NCBI GenBank assembly: GCA_042569785.1
Contig: JBHPGW010000078.1
Span: 1 to 10,680, forward strand
Direction: 5' to 3'
Source: JBHPGW01 sp042569785
Lineage (GTDB): Bacteria > Planctomycetota > Phycisphaerae > Sedimentisphaerales > Anaerobacaceae
DNA: 10,680 bases
The stretch's first letter is position 1. Each line of letters starts with the position of its first letter. This document shows, piece by piece, positions 5,581 to 10,680 of the stretch. A program made the position numbers and the translations under genes. The notes under the pieces are model-generated. The model saw only the letters and a list, made by a program, of their open reading frames with translations. It was not told the DNA's origin and made no database searches.

Positions 5581-6331
5581 GCCTGGCTAAAAGTTTCCAC
5601 CCGGCTCCCCTGACCGATTTTATTATTTTCGGATGAGTGGGGTCGCTCTCGATGATCCTGCGGAGCTTTCCAATGTTTACGTCAAAAGTCTTGCCCCCCT
5701 GCTTTGCCGATGAGCAAATCGAGTCGGACCAGATGGCAGAATCGGCCAGTTCCTCTCTCGAAATCGTTCGATTCGGATTGCTCAGAAAATACTTTAGCAG
5801 ATCAAATAACAGACCTGGCATAAAGCGTATCGTTCCATTACACCATGCCTGTTTGCTTTCAAGGTTGATAATCGTTTCCCCAAGCCTTATTGTGTTTTCT
5901 GTAAGGTTCGGATTCGGGTTGTATCGGAGATGAACCTTTATACGTCTTATCAAAATACGTATCGAGGCCTGCCTGCCTGTCACTACGTCACTTGCGCCGC
6001 AGTCGAACAACCTGGCTTCTGTGTTTATTTTAAACCTGTTTATCATAGCGATGATTATTGCATACGGATTACCAGAATGTATAAATGAACAAAAATCAAA
6101 AATCTTTTTTCCAGCGGTATCATGGTTGACCAGTACTATTTGGTAACGACTACTTTTTACTAACTTTTTCGCGGTGTGTAAGTCTGTGGCCTTGTGCAAT
6201 TCAAAACCCAAAGGCCTAAGAGCGTTGGCAAGGTGTCTGTGTCTCTGGTGGTTATTGTCAATATACAAAGCAATTTGCTTATACATATAGCGACCAGGTA
6301 TCCCGAATAAATCATAGGCAGAACTTGCCAT
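5573..6331 (-). CDS. OmpR/PhoB-type winged-helix regulator with degenerate receiver domain
   Basis: The product is 252 aa. Residues 19-135 have the length and strand pattern of a receiver domain (IALYIDNN, YQIVLVNHD, AIIIAMIN, ASDVVTGRQ). Asn69 occupies the phospho-acceptor position, only one acidic residue (Asp25) remains at the start, and the fifth-strand Lys is replaced by residues around Gly119. Residues 148-249 are a clear winged-helix DNA-binding domain: LLFDLLKYFLSNPNRTISREEL, KTFDVNIGKLRRIIESDP, HPKIIKSVRGAGWKLL. It probably works without phosphorylation by a histidine kinase; none is seen nearby. ATG 6331 has CAGGGC about 6 bases upstream. Met16 (6286) is an in-frame alternative with no ribosome binding site and is close to where the receiver begins. 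It overlaps the convergent sigma gene by 8 bases. A tandem TTTAC box lies 127-143 bases upstream. Confidence 0.88.
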   Translation of the reverse strand: MASSAYDLFGIPGRYMYKQIALYIDNNHQRHRHLANALRPLGFELHKATDLHTAKKLVKSSRYQIVLVNHDTAGKKIFDFCSFIHSGNPYAIIIAMINRFKINTEARLFDCGASDVVTGRQASIRILIRRIKVHLRYNPNPNLTENTIRLGETIINLESKQAWCNGTIRFMPGLLFDLLKYFLSNPNRTISREELADSAIWSDSICSSAKQGGKTFDVNIGKLRRIIESDPTHPKIIKSVRGAGWKLLARPT

Positions 6332-6457
6332 CTCTGCCCTGCCACTGAATCAACAGACACAGTGGCATCATCCATGTAAGCCATCCCTGTAAAAAACACT
6401 TTGAATCCTTTCGTTCATCACCTGGTTTTTAAATATCGCAAAACGGTTGCAAAGAAA

Positions 6458-6474
6458 AGTAAAAGAAAAGTAAA
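6458..6474 (-). promoter_or_regulatory. Tandem TTTAC box (11-bp period) upstream of the PhoB-type regulator
   Basis: Read toward the regulator gene, the strand carries TTTACTTTTCTTTTACT, identical over 17 bases to 4945-4961. The two TTTAC cores are 11 bases apart. Two further TTTGC-like steps follow at about 10- and 11-base spacing, running into a TATTTA -10-like sequence (6430-6435). This is the architecture of promoters bound by PhoB/OmpR regulators, so autoregulation is plausible. Binding is inferred. Confidence 0.52.
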
Positions 6475-6483
6475 AGTTTCGAT

Positions 6484-6501
6484 GAGTACTTTAAAATACT
6501 C
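6484..6501. promoter_or_regulatory. Near-palindrome GAGTA...TACTC
   Basis: GAGTACTTTAAAATACTC is an 18-bp palindrome apart from one mismatched pair, centred on TTTAAA-like sequence. It lies directly beyond the tandem TTTAC box. It looks like a dimeric-protein operator; the protein is unknown. Confidence 0.35.
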
Positions 6502-6554
6502 TTATGCTGACAACTTTTTTCTTTCGACTTTCAAGTAAGTGTGTAATCCACTAT

Positions 6555-6573
6555 CAACCGCTTATAGCGGTTG
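6555..6573. repeat. Inverted repeat CAACCGC-TTATA-GCGGTTG
   Basis: Perfect 7-bp arms with a 5-base centre. No T-run follows on either strand, so it is not an obvious terminator for csrA, which ends 128 bases away. It may be an operator or an RNA hairpin. Confidence 0.4.
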
Positions 6574-6700
6574 GTATTATACTTTGATATGGGGGCACTT
6601 TTCAAAAAAATTTAGATGCTGGTGACAACGTAGTGACACAGATTTTTAAGATAAGTATACTAAAAAATTAAATTGAAACATCAAAATTATTACTGTCTTT

Positions 6701-6886
6701 TCAGACCTGGCTGCCCTGTTTGTTACGTTTTATCCGTTCGTAGATCTCTTTGCGGTGGACGGGGGTTTTTTCGGGTGCTTTTATGCCCAGCTTAACTTTA
6801 CCCCGGTAAACATCTACTATCATGATCTCGATATGATCATCGCCTATAAAGATCGACTCATTTTTTTGTCTGCTCAATACCAGCAT
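6701..6886 (-). CDS. csrA: Carbon storage regulator CsrA
   Basis: The product is 61 aa, the normal length for this dimeric RNA-binding translational regulator, which binds GGA motifs in mRNA leaders and usually blocks ribosome access. Family hallmarks are the MLVLSRQKNESIFIGD start (Leu4, Ser5, Arg6), VKLGIKAP (31-38) and VHRKEIYERI (43-52), where Arg45 matches the critical RNA-contact Arg of the E. coli protein. A strong AAAGGAG ribosome binding site lies about 6 bases before ATG 6886; its GGA could also allow self-binding. A TTGACA hexamer (complement of 6951-6956) lies about 65 bases upstream, without a convincing -10. No flagellar genes or fliW, its usual neighbours, are in the window. 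It is followed on the same strand by the PhoB-type regulator, 369 bases away. Confidence 0.95.
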   Translation of the reverse strand: MLVLSRQKNESIFIGDDHIEIMIVDVYRGKVKLGIKAPEKTPVHRKEIYERIKRNKQGSQV

Positions 6887-7029
6887 TTTTACTCCTTTTA
6901 AAGTATAGGCGTTTTGGGAAGCGCAGTTATTGATTAAAAAAATTAAAAATTGTCAAATTTTCATTAAAATCATAAAATTCACAAGATAAGCGGTACTGAT
7001 ATGAAAAGATATTCCAAGTCAAGCTGCCC

Positions 7030-7045
7030 CTTAGGGTATCCTAAG
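7030..7045. repeat. Short inverted repeat CTTAGG-GTAT-CCTAAG
   Basis: Perfect 6-bp arms around GTAT in the gap between the esterase stop (7118) and the csrA start (6886). No T-run follows on the minus strand, so a terminator role for the esterase is not supported. Confidence 0.35.
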
Positions 7046-7117
7046 ATTTTATACTATCACAATCTCATGTGTTTACACAAATCTACCTGGGAAATCCATG
7101 TTAGTATAAAACTGTCG

Positions 7118-8650
7118 TCATAAACCATTGTCGGTTCGAAATGGTGAGGCAGGCAGGTTGGCGGCATTGATCAAATTCGGCTGAGCTGTTTTGCTCCATG
7201 CAAAACGAGCGGCCGTCGGCCTGGAGACCTTCGATGAATGAAGAATAATTGTTTCTCCATCTATATTTGCTTCTGCGGGCATGAATTTCTTATCTTCTCC
7301 TGCAATCACAAAAGAATCGGGAACTTTACCGTCATTCGTCTGCAGGCCTTTAGCATGATCAAAATTAATTCTTATGCGGTCACCCTCGATAGAATAATCT
7401 CTATAAAGCGGTCCGCTGTAAACAATATCTCTCCCATAGGTCTGGGCCAGAGCCCATAATGCCAGCCGATGAGCAACAGGCTGTTTGTCGTTGGGATGAA
7501 TATTATTCAGGTTATTGACAGTATCATGAATAACGGCCATTCCGGTGTTCTCAATATCTCGCAAAATCTGCAACTGAGCCTCTCGCAATCGCGGCAAGTT
7601 GTCCTCCTTATAAATATTCCAAGGAGCAATTTGTACATAATAAAACGGCAGATCAGATATGCCCCAACGCTGTTTCCATATCGATATCCATGCATCCATG
7701 AGATCATAATAGCGATTCCAGACCTTCACATTGGATTCGCCCTGATACCAGAGTACTCCCCGAATCCGAAATGGAATGATCGGATGGACCATTCCGTTAT
7801 ACAAGACTGTTGGATATTTAGGATTCTCGGTAATCAGATGCTGAGGCCATGGTGTAGGATTGGTAAGCCATCGCTCTCCACGGGCATTTTCATCATTTTG
7901 TTGCAGCCATTTCTCCGATGCTGTTTTGACCTTTTGATAATACTCCCGCTCCCTGGCCTGGAGCCATTTATAGTCATGAACCAGTCCCTCTCGGCCTGGA
8001 TGAAATGCTTCCCGCGGCATCCATGCTTCGATCGGAGTTCCGCCCCATGAGCAATGAATGATCCCAATGGGAACATCAAGTTTATCCTGTAATTCCCTGC
8101 CGAAATAAAAAGCGACCGCTGAATACCTGGGGGTAGTTTCGGGCGAACTAACAGTCCATTTTGTCCCCACCCGCTCCACTGGAAATGCTTCGATCTGCTT
8201 TTCAACTTCACAATACCTTAGATAAGGCAATTTAGTTCCTACGGCTGCTCGTGAAAAGTTTCTATCGGACTTCAGAGCAAACCCCATATTGGATTGGCCC
8301 GAACAGAACCAGACCTCTCCGACCAGAATATCGGTAAATTGTACTTTTTCATTTCCAGCGGTAATCTGTAATTTGTGAGATTGTTTACTCGCCTGCATAG
8401 AGGGTAAAGTCGTGCGCCATAGGCCGGTTGAATCAACTTGTACAGTTTTTTCAAAATCCCCAAAAGTAACAGTAACTTTTTGATCCGCTTGTGCCCAGCC
8501 CCAGATCGGCCCGGCGGAATCACTTTGCAAAACCATATGATCCCCAAAGATGGACGCCACTTCTAATTGAGCTAAGCAAAGAGAAGAAAACAAGGTCAAT
8601 AATACTACGGCAATGGTTTTGTGGAAAATACTATAAGTTTTGACTTGCAT
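7118..8650 (-). CDS. Secreted sialate O-acetylesterase-like (SASA/SGNH) enzyme
   Basis: The product is 510 aa. It has an N-terminal signal peptide: basic start, hydrophobic 13-24, likely cleavage after Ala27 in LCLA/Q. A beta-rich N-terminal domain follows (about 30-108), then the SASA hydrolase domain. The catalytic Ser is Ser120 in FCSGQSNM (block I). WGGTPIEAW (202-210) and VLWYQGESN (299-307) are further family blocks. Asp376 and His385 in HDTVNNLNNIHP complete the expected Ser-His-Asp set. Family members remove O-acetyl groups from sialic acids or from plant and algal polysaccharides such as acetylated xylan, so the substrate is open. Location is probably periplasmic. ATG 8650 has a good GAGGG site 6 bases upstream. 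It is a single gene with no glycoside hydrolase or SusC/D-like neighbour in view. Confidence 0.93.
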   Translation of the reverse strand: MQVKTYSIFHKTIAVVLLTLFSSLCLAQLEVASIFGDHMVLQSDSAGPIWGWAQADQKVTVTFGDFEKTVQVDSTGLWRTTLPSMQASKQSHKLQITAGNEKVQFTDILVGEVWFCSGQSNMGFALKSDRNFSRAAVGTKLPYLRYCEVEKQIEAFPVERVGTKWTVSSPETTPRYSAVAFYFGRELQDKLDVPIGIIHCSWGGTPIEAWMPREAFHPGREGLVHDYKWLQAREREYYQKVKTASEKWLQQNDENARGERWLTNPTPWPQHLITENPKYPTVLYNGMVHPIIPFRIRGVLWYQGESNVKVWNRYYDLMDAWISIWKQRWGISDLPFYYVQIAPWNIYKEDNLPRLREAQLQILRDIENTGMAVIHDTVNNLNNIHPNDKQPVAHRLALWALAQTYGRDIVYSGPLYRDYSIEGDRIRINFDHAKGLQTNDGKVPDSFVIAGEDKKFMPAEANIDGETIILHSSKVSRPTAARFAWSKTAQPNLINAANLPASPFRTDNGL

Positions 8651-8816
8651 AATATACCCTCTAATTCTAATGACTTAGAATATCCGACATCTATTCATGA
8701 AAGGAGTTTCTAAAAAGCAAAAACATAATTTAGTCCTACCGATGTTAATAATTTTATCAAAATCATATTGAACGGTCAAGAAATTTCTTTTCCGAGGCAG
8801 GTTTGTTGAAAATTTG

Positions 8817-8837
8817 CGAATTTACTTAGGAAATTCG
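8817..8837. promoter_or_regulatory. Inverted repeat CGAATTT...AAATTCG
   Basis: Perfect 7-bp arms with a 7-base centre (ACTTAGG), midway in the divergent region between the esterase and the 97-aa gene. It resembles an operator; no protein can be assigned. Confidence 0.38.
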
Positions 8838-8886
8838 GGTTAAAAAATGTTTGGTCGGCGAATTGGTTCGGTCTGGGGTGTTGATT

Positions 8887-8903
8887 TGTGCTTAAAATGC
8901 ACA
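8887..8903. promoter_or_regulatory. Inverted repeat TGTGC...GCACA
   Basis: TGTGC and GCACA flank TTAAAAT in a 17-bp site 98 bases before ATG 9001. It directly follows a TTGATT hexamer. It is a possible operator of the 97-aa gene; the short arms make chance a real option. Confidence 0.33.
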
Positions 8904-9000
8904 GATATGGTTGTGATAATCAAATTAGTGGCAATTTGTGAAAAAATGTTGCAATTTTTGTTTCCGGGGGTTAGGATTGCGGTCAAACGAGGTTGAAAAG

Positions 9001-9294
9001 ATGGCTGAGCCCGTCGGAAAAACTGGTAAGAACGATAAAACTGCTCTAAGCGAAGCTGTGAGCAGTTTTGTCAGCGGTCTAAGCGAGCAGCGTATGCTGA
9101 TCATTTTAAAGGCCCAACTGTATGATGGCTCGTGGGAGCCCATGCTCGAGGATCTTCGTAACAGGCTGCAGGGTAAGCCTTATATCTTTAAGCTGGCCAA
9201 TCGTATACAGGATGATATTGAGCGTATTGAGGGGATGGCGGCGTTCGAGGCTGAACATAACATTGATCTTGCCGATCATGTTTCGCTGCCTTAA
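9001..9294 (+). CDS. Conserved-looking 97-aa protein of unknown function
   Basis: ATG 9001 is chosen because GAGG (8989-8992) lies 8 bases upstream. The open frame reaches back to ATG 8938, but the added 21 residues (MKKCCNFCF...) look non-coding and have no ribosome binding site. The protein begins MAEPVGKTGKNDKTALSEA and has a soluble, mainly helical core: AVSSFVSGLSEQRMLIILKAQLYDGSWEP, then a block with KPYIFKLANRIQDDIERIE and AAFEAEHNIDLADHV. There is no signal peptide, membrane segment or Cys. I recall close relatives as hypothetical proteins in planctomycetes but know of no function. Charged, balanced composition and a clear start make it a real gene. A strong 11-bp hairpin begins 14 bases past the stop. 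Confidence 0.8.
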   Translation: MAEPVGKTGKNDKTALSEAVSSFVSGLSEQRMLIILKAQLYDGSWEPMLEDLRNRLQGKPYIFKLANRIQDDIERIEGMAAFEAEHNIDLADHVSLP

Positions 9295-9307
9295 ACCCAT
9301 TAATAAC

Positions 9308-9332
9308 TCAAACTGACCGATGGTTAGTTTGA
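9308..9332. repeat. Strong hairpin after the 97-aa gene
   Basis: TCAAACTGACC (9308-9318) pairs with GGTTAGTTTGA (9322-9332) over 11 bp, with one G-T wobble and a 3-base loop. It lies 14 bases past the stop codon of the 97-aa gene. The sequence after it is A-rich then TTT, not a proper U-tract. It may protect the 3' end or terminate weakly; it also forms the left part of the 14-bp inverted repeat segment. Confidence 0.5.
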
Positions 9333-9371
9333 AAATTTAAAAATTAAAAGTTAAACGTCAAAATTGCGGAT

Positions 9372-9407
9372 TCGGCCTTTGGCCGATGGCTGATCTTATT
9401 GTTTTTT
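9372..9407 (+). terminator. Hairpin followed by a T-run (weak terminator candidate)
   Basis: TCGGCC (9372-9377) and GGCCGA (9381-9386) form a 6-bp GC-rich stem with loop TTT. A T-rich stretch ending in TTTTTT follows at 9398-9407. The 15-base distance to the T-run is longer than normal for an intrinsic terminator, so this is only a candidate for ending the 97-aa transcript. Confidence 0.3.
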
Positions 9408-9514
9408 GTAACACATAACGTCTTATTGGAAAGTAGGTTACATTGACATAAGCTTTCAAAACGGTCAGTTTGAGTAAATTATAAAGTTTTGTCAACATTA
9501 AGAGGGTAATGAAA

Positions 9515-10621
9515 ATGCTGAAATTTCAAAGGTTCGGGTTTGTTCTGGTTGGTTTTCTTTTATTTTTTGTTCAAGGTTGCGCTAAAGAGGCTCAGTGGCT
9601 TGAAACCGATTCTGTCCCTCTGGTCTCAGGATCGTTACTCGAAGCGGGTAATTTTGAAAAGGTCTGGGGAAACAAACTTCCTTTAAAACAGTTCGAGAAC
9701 CTCACCGAATTGCGTGTTGTCGGCAATCGAGTTTATATACTCTCAGAGCAGAACTATGTTTTTGCTTTGAGCAAGGCTACCGGAACAATTGTATTCAGCA
9801 GGCCTTTGTCGGCGGCTGGTATGCCGATGGTCGGTCTGGAACTTCACGACGATAAGCTTTTTTCTCTTATAGGAAACAGACTCATTGAGATAGAGCCTGA
9901 ATTCGGCAAAGAAATCTCATCTCGCAACCTGGTGTTCAATATAACCTGTCCTGCGGTTCGCAATGATAATTATTTTTATATTGCCGGATCCGACAGCCGA
10001 TTGCACGCCCTGCGATCCAAAGATAAGGTACAGGTCTTCGAAGCATCGTCAGGTGTCGGTTCGCTGATAACCTCGATGGTTGCCGACGACAAATTTCTTG
10101 TCTTTGCCACTGACGCCGGCGATGTTAAAAGTATTGCCCCTGACGACCCGAGGCAGTTGTGGTCATTCAAAGCAGGCCAGGCTGTTGTCGGTCCTGTCGT
10201 AAGGCAGGGCAAATGGTTGTATGTAGCCAGCGCCGATACCAATGTTTATAAGATAAATATATTTACAGGCAAGCTTGCGTGGATATACAAAAGCGGAGCG
10301 GTTCTTGGCAGAGGCCCGGCAGTGACTAAAAATATTGTTTATCAATATGTCCATAACAGAGGCCTGGCCGCGATATCCAACCGCAGTGGAAAATTGCTCT
10401 GGCAGCTTGATAGAGGGATCGATCTGTTAGCTGAATCCGCAGGCATGGCCTATGTGATCACCGGTACCGGAGAATTGGTCACAATGGATAATAAGACGGG
10501 TAAGCAACTGAACTCGGTTGTTATTGACCTGGTTTCAAAATATGTGGTCAACACCGAAGACGAGAATATCTATATAGCCGACCAGAGCGGCAGGATTTCA
10601 TGCATAAAACCGGTTAAATAG
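9515..10621 (+). CDS. PQQ-type beta-propeller lipoprotein (BamB-like fold)
   Basis: The product is 368 aa. It has a lipoprotein signal (hydrophobic 8-19, then VQGC with Cys22 as the expected lipidated residue) and about seven repeats of the PQQ-like beta-propeller. Repeat cores include VYILSEQNYVFALSKATGTIV, YFYIAGSDSRLHALRSKD, LWSFKAGQAVVGPVVRQGKWLYVASADTN, VYKINIFTGKLAWIY, GLAAISNRSGKLLWQL and ELVTMDNKTGKQL. This is the fold of the outer-membrane assembly factor BamB and of many scaffold or sensor propellers; no PQQ-dehydrogenase catalytic part is present. ATG 9515 is preferred because AGAGGG (9501-9506) is 8 bases away. ATG 9509 is in frame but only 2 bases from it. The protein is probably membrane-anchored and periplasmic; its partner is unknown. 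Naming it bamB would go beyond the evidence. Confidence 0.87.
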   Translation: MLKFQRFGFVLVGFLLFFVQGCAKEAQWLETDSVPLVSGSLLEAGNFEKVWGNKLPLKQFENLTELRVVGNRVYILSEQNYVFALSKATGTIVFSRPLSAAGMPMVGLELHDDKLFSLIGNRLIEIEPEFGKEISSRNLVFNITCPAVRNDNYFYIAGSDSRLHALRSKDKVQVFEASSGVGSLITSMVADDKFLVFATDAGDVKSIAPDDPRQLWSFKAGQAVVGPVVRQGKWLYVASADTNVYKINIFTGKLAWIYKSGAVLGRGPAVTKNIVYQYVHNRGLAAISNRSGKLLWQLDRGIDLLAESAGMAYVITGTGELVTMDNKTGKQLNSVVIDLVSKYVVNTEDENIYIADQSGRISCIKPVK

Positions 10622-10680
10622 ATGTGGTGACAAATTTTGGGTAATATTAAAGGGGTGTTTGAATCAAAAAAATATTTTTT

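Larger units (their letters stand above)
6332..6700. other. Regulatory intergenic region between csrA and the PhoB-type regulator
   Basis: These 369 bases contain no credible gene. They hold the tandem TTTAC box (6458-6474), an 18-bp near-palindrome (6484-6501) and a 7-bp-arm inverted repeat (6555-6573), all described separately. On the minus strand a TATTTA -10-like hexamer (complement of 6430-6435) lies just downstream of the box. Several GGA triplets follow in the presumed leader of the regulator gene. Confidence 0.5.
8651..9000. other. Divergent intergenic region upstream of esterase and 97-aa gene
   Basis: These 350 bases separate two divergently transcribed genes and should hold both promoters. 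Two inverted repeats stand out: CGAATTT-7-AAATTCG (8817-8837) and TGTGC-7-GCACA (8887-8903). A TTGATT hexamer lies at 8881-8886 and a GATAAT hexamer at 8915-8920, but their spacing is not standard, so no promoter is called. The frame of the 97-aa gene extends back to 8938, but that stretch lacks a ribosome binding site. Confidence 0.45.
9306..9475. repeat. 170-bp intergenic segment bounded by a 14-bp inverted repeat
   Basis: ACTCAAACTGACCG (9306-9319) is repeated exactly, in inverse orientation, at 9462-9475 (CGGTCAGTTTGAGT). The segment between is non-coding, AT-rich on the left and carries a central TCGGCC-TTT-GGCCGA hairpin (9372-9386). This layout is like a small non-autonomous (MITE-type) element, but no clear target-site duplication flanks it. 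Alternatively, the two sites could be binding sites for one protein. Confidence 0.45.

Noticed and set aside
6160..6399. 79-aa minus-strand open frame overlapping the start of the PhoB-type regulator
   Set aside because: It is out of frame with the regulator for most of its length and shows no domain or good start signal.
7469..8050. 193-aa plus-strand open frame
   Set aside because: It is antisense to the sialate O-acetylesterase gene, whose catalytic motifs establish the real frame.
8881..8920. Promoter-like TTGATT and GATAAT hexamers before the 97-aa gene
   Set aside because: They are 28 bases apart, too far for a sigma-70 promoter, and the 17-base alternative gives a poor -10 (GATATG).
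10651..10680. Possible start of another gene at the right edge (AGGGG followed by TTG at 10659)
   Set aside because: Only about seven codons are visible, the spacing from the purine run is short, and the start would be a rare TTG. More sequence is needed to support it.

Overview
The window looks like a chromosomal stretch from a planctomycete, most likely a Phycisphaerae/Sedimentisphaerales-type anaerobe. This is inferred from protein style: the helix-turn-helix plus receiver regulator starting MAKGK, the sigma and membrane-protein pair, the small 97-aa protein, and intergenic DNA packed with dispersed hairpin repeats. No rRNA, tRNA or CRISPR array was seen.

Layout. Positions 1-403 (minus) hold the N-terminal part of an IS1182/IS5-type transposase that runs off the left edge. 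Positions 404-1299 are mostly repeat-rich intergenic DNA: two copies of a 51-bp hairpin repeat, several repeat-like scraps, and one 35-aa lysine-rich microprotein gene (711-818). Next come a small membrane-anchored protein (1300-1590, minus) with its own terminator, and a DegT/DnrJ/EryC1/StrS sugar aminotransferase (1705-2823, minus).

The centre (3113-6331) is a compact regulatory island. Two sigma-70-family genes diverge from a shared 197-bp region. The minus-strand one is translationally coupled to a one-TM membrane protein that probably acts as its anti-sigma partner. On each side a DNA-binding regulator gene points inward and overlaps its neighbour tail-to-tail. Both regulators carry receiver-like domains in which the phospho-acceptor Asp appears to be Asn. 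An identical 17-nt motif, a TTTAC direct repeat with 11-bp period, lies upstream of both the plus-strand sigma gene and the PhoB/OmpR-type regulator gene, in the same orientation relative to each gene. This is the spacing that PhoB-family dimers recognise, which suggests self-regulation and control of the sigma region.

To the right are csrA (6701-6886, minus), a secreted sialate O-acetylesterase-like enzyme (7118-8650, minus), a short conserved-looking protein of unknown function (9001-9294, plus), a 170-bp stretch bounded by a 14-bp inverted repeat, and a PQQ-type beta-propeller lipoprotein (9515-10621, plus).

The best candidate for something undescribed is the sigma/pseudo-receiver island with its shared tandem box. 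The remaining genes belong to known families or are small unknowns.
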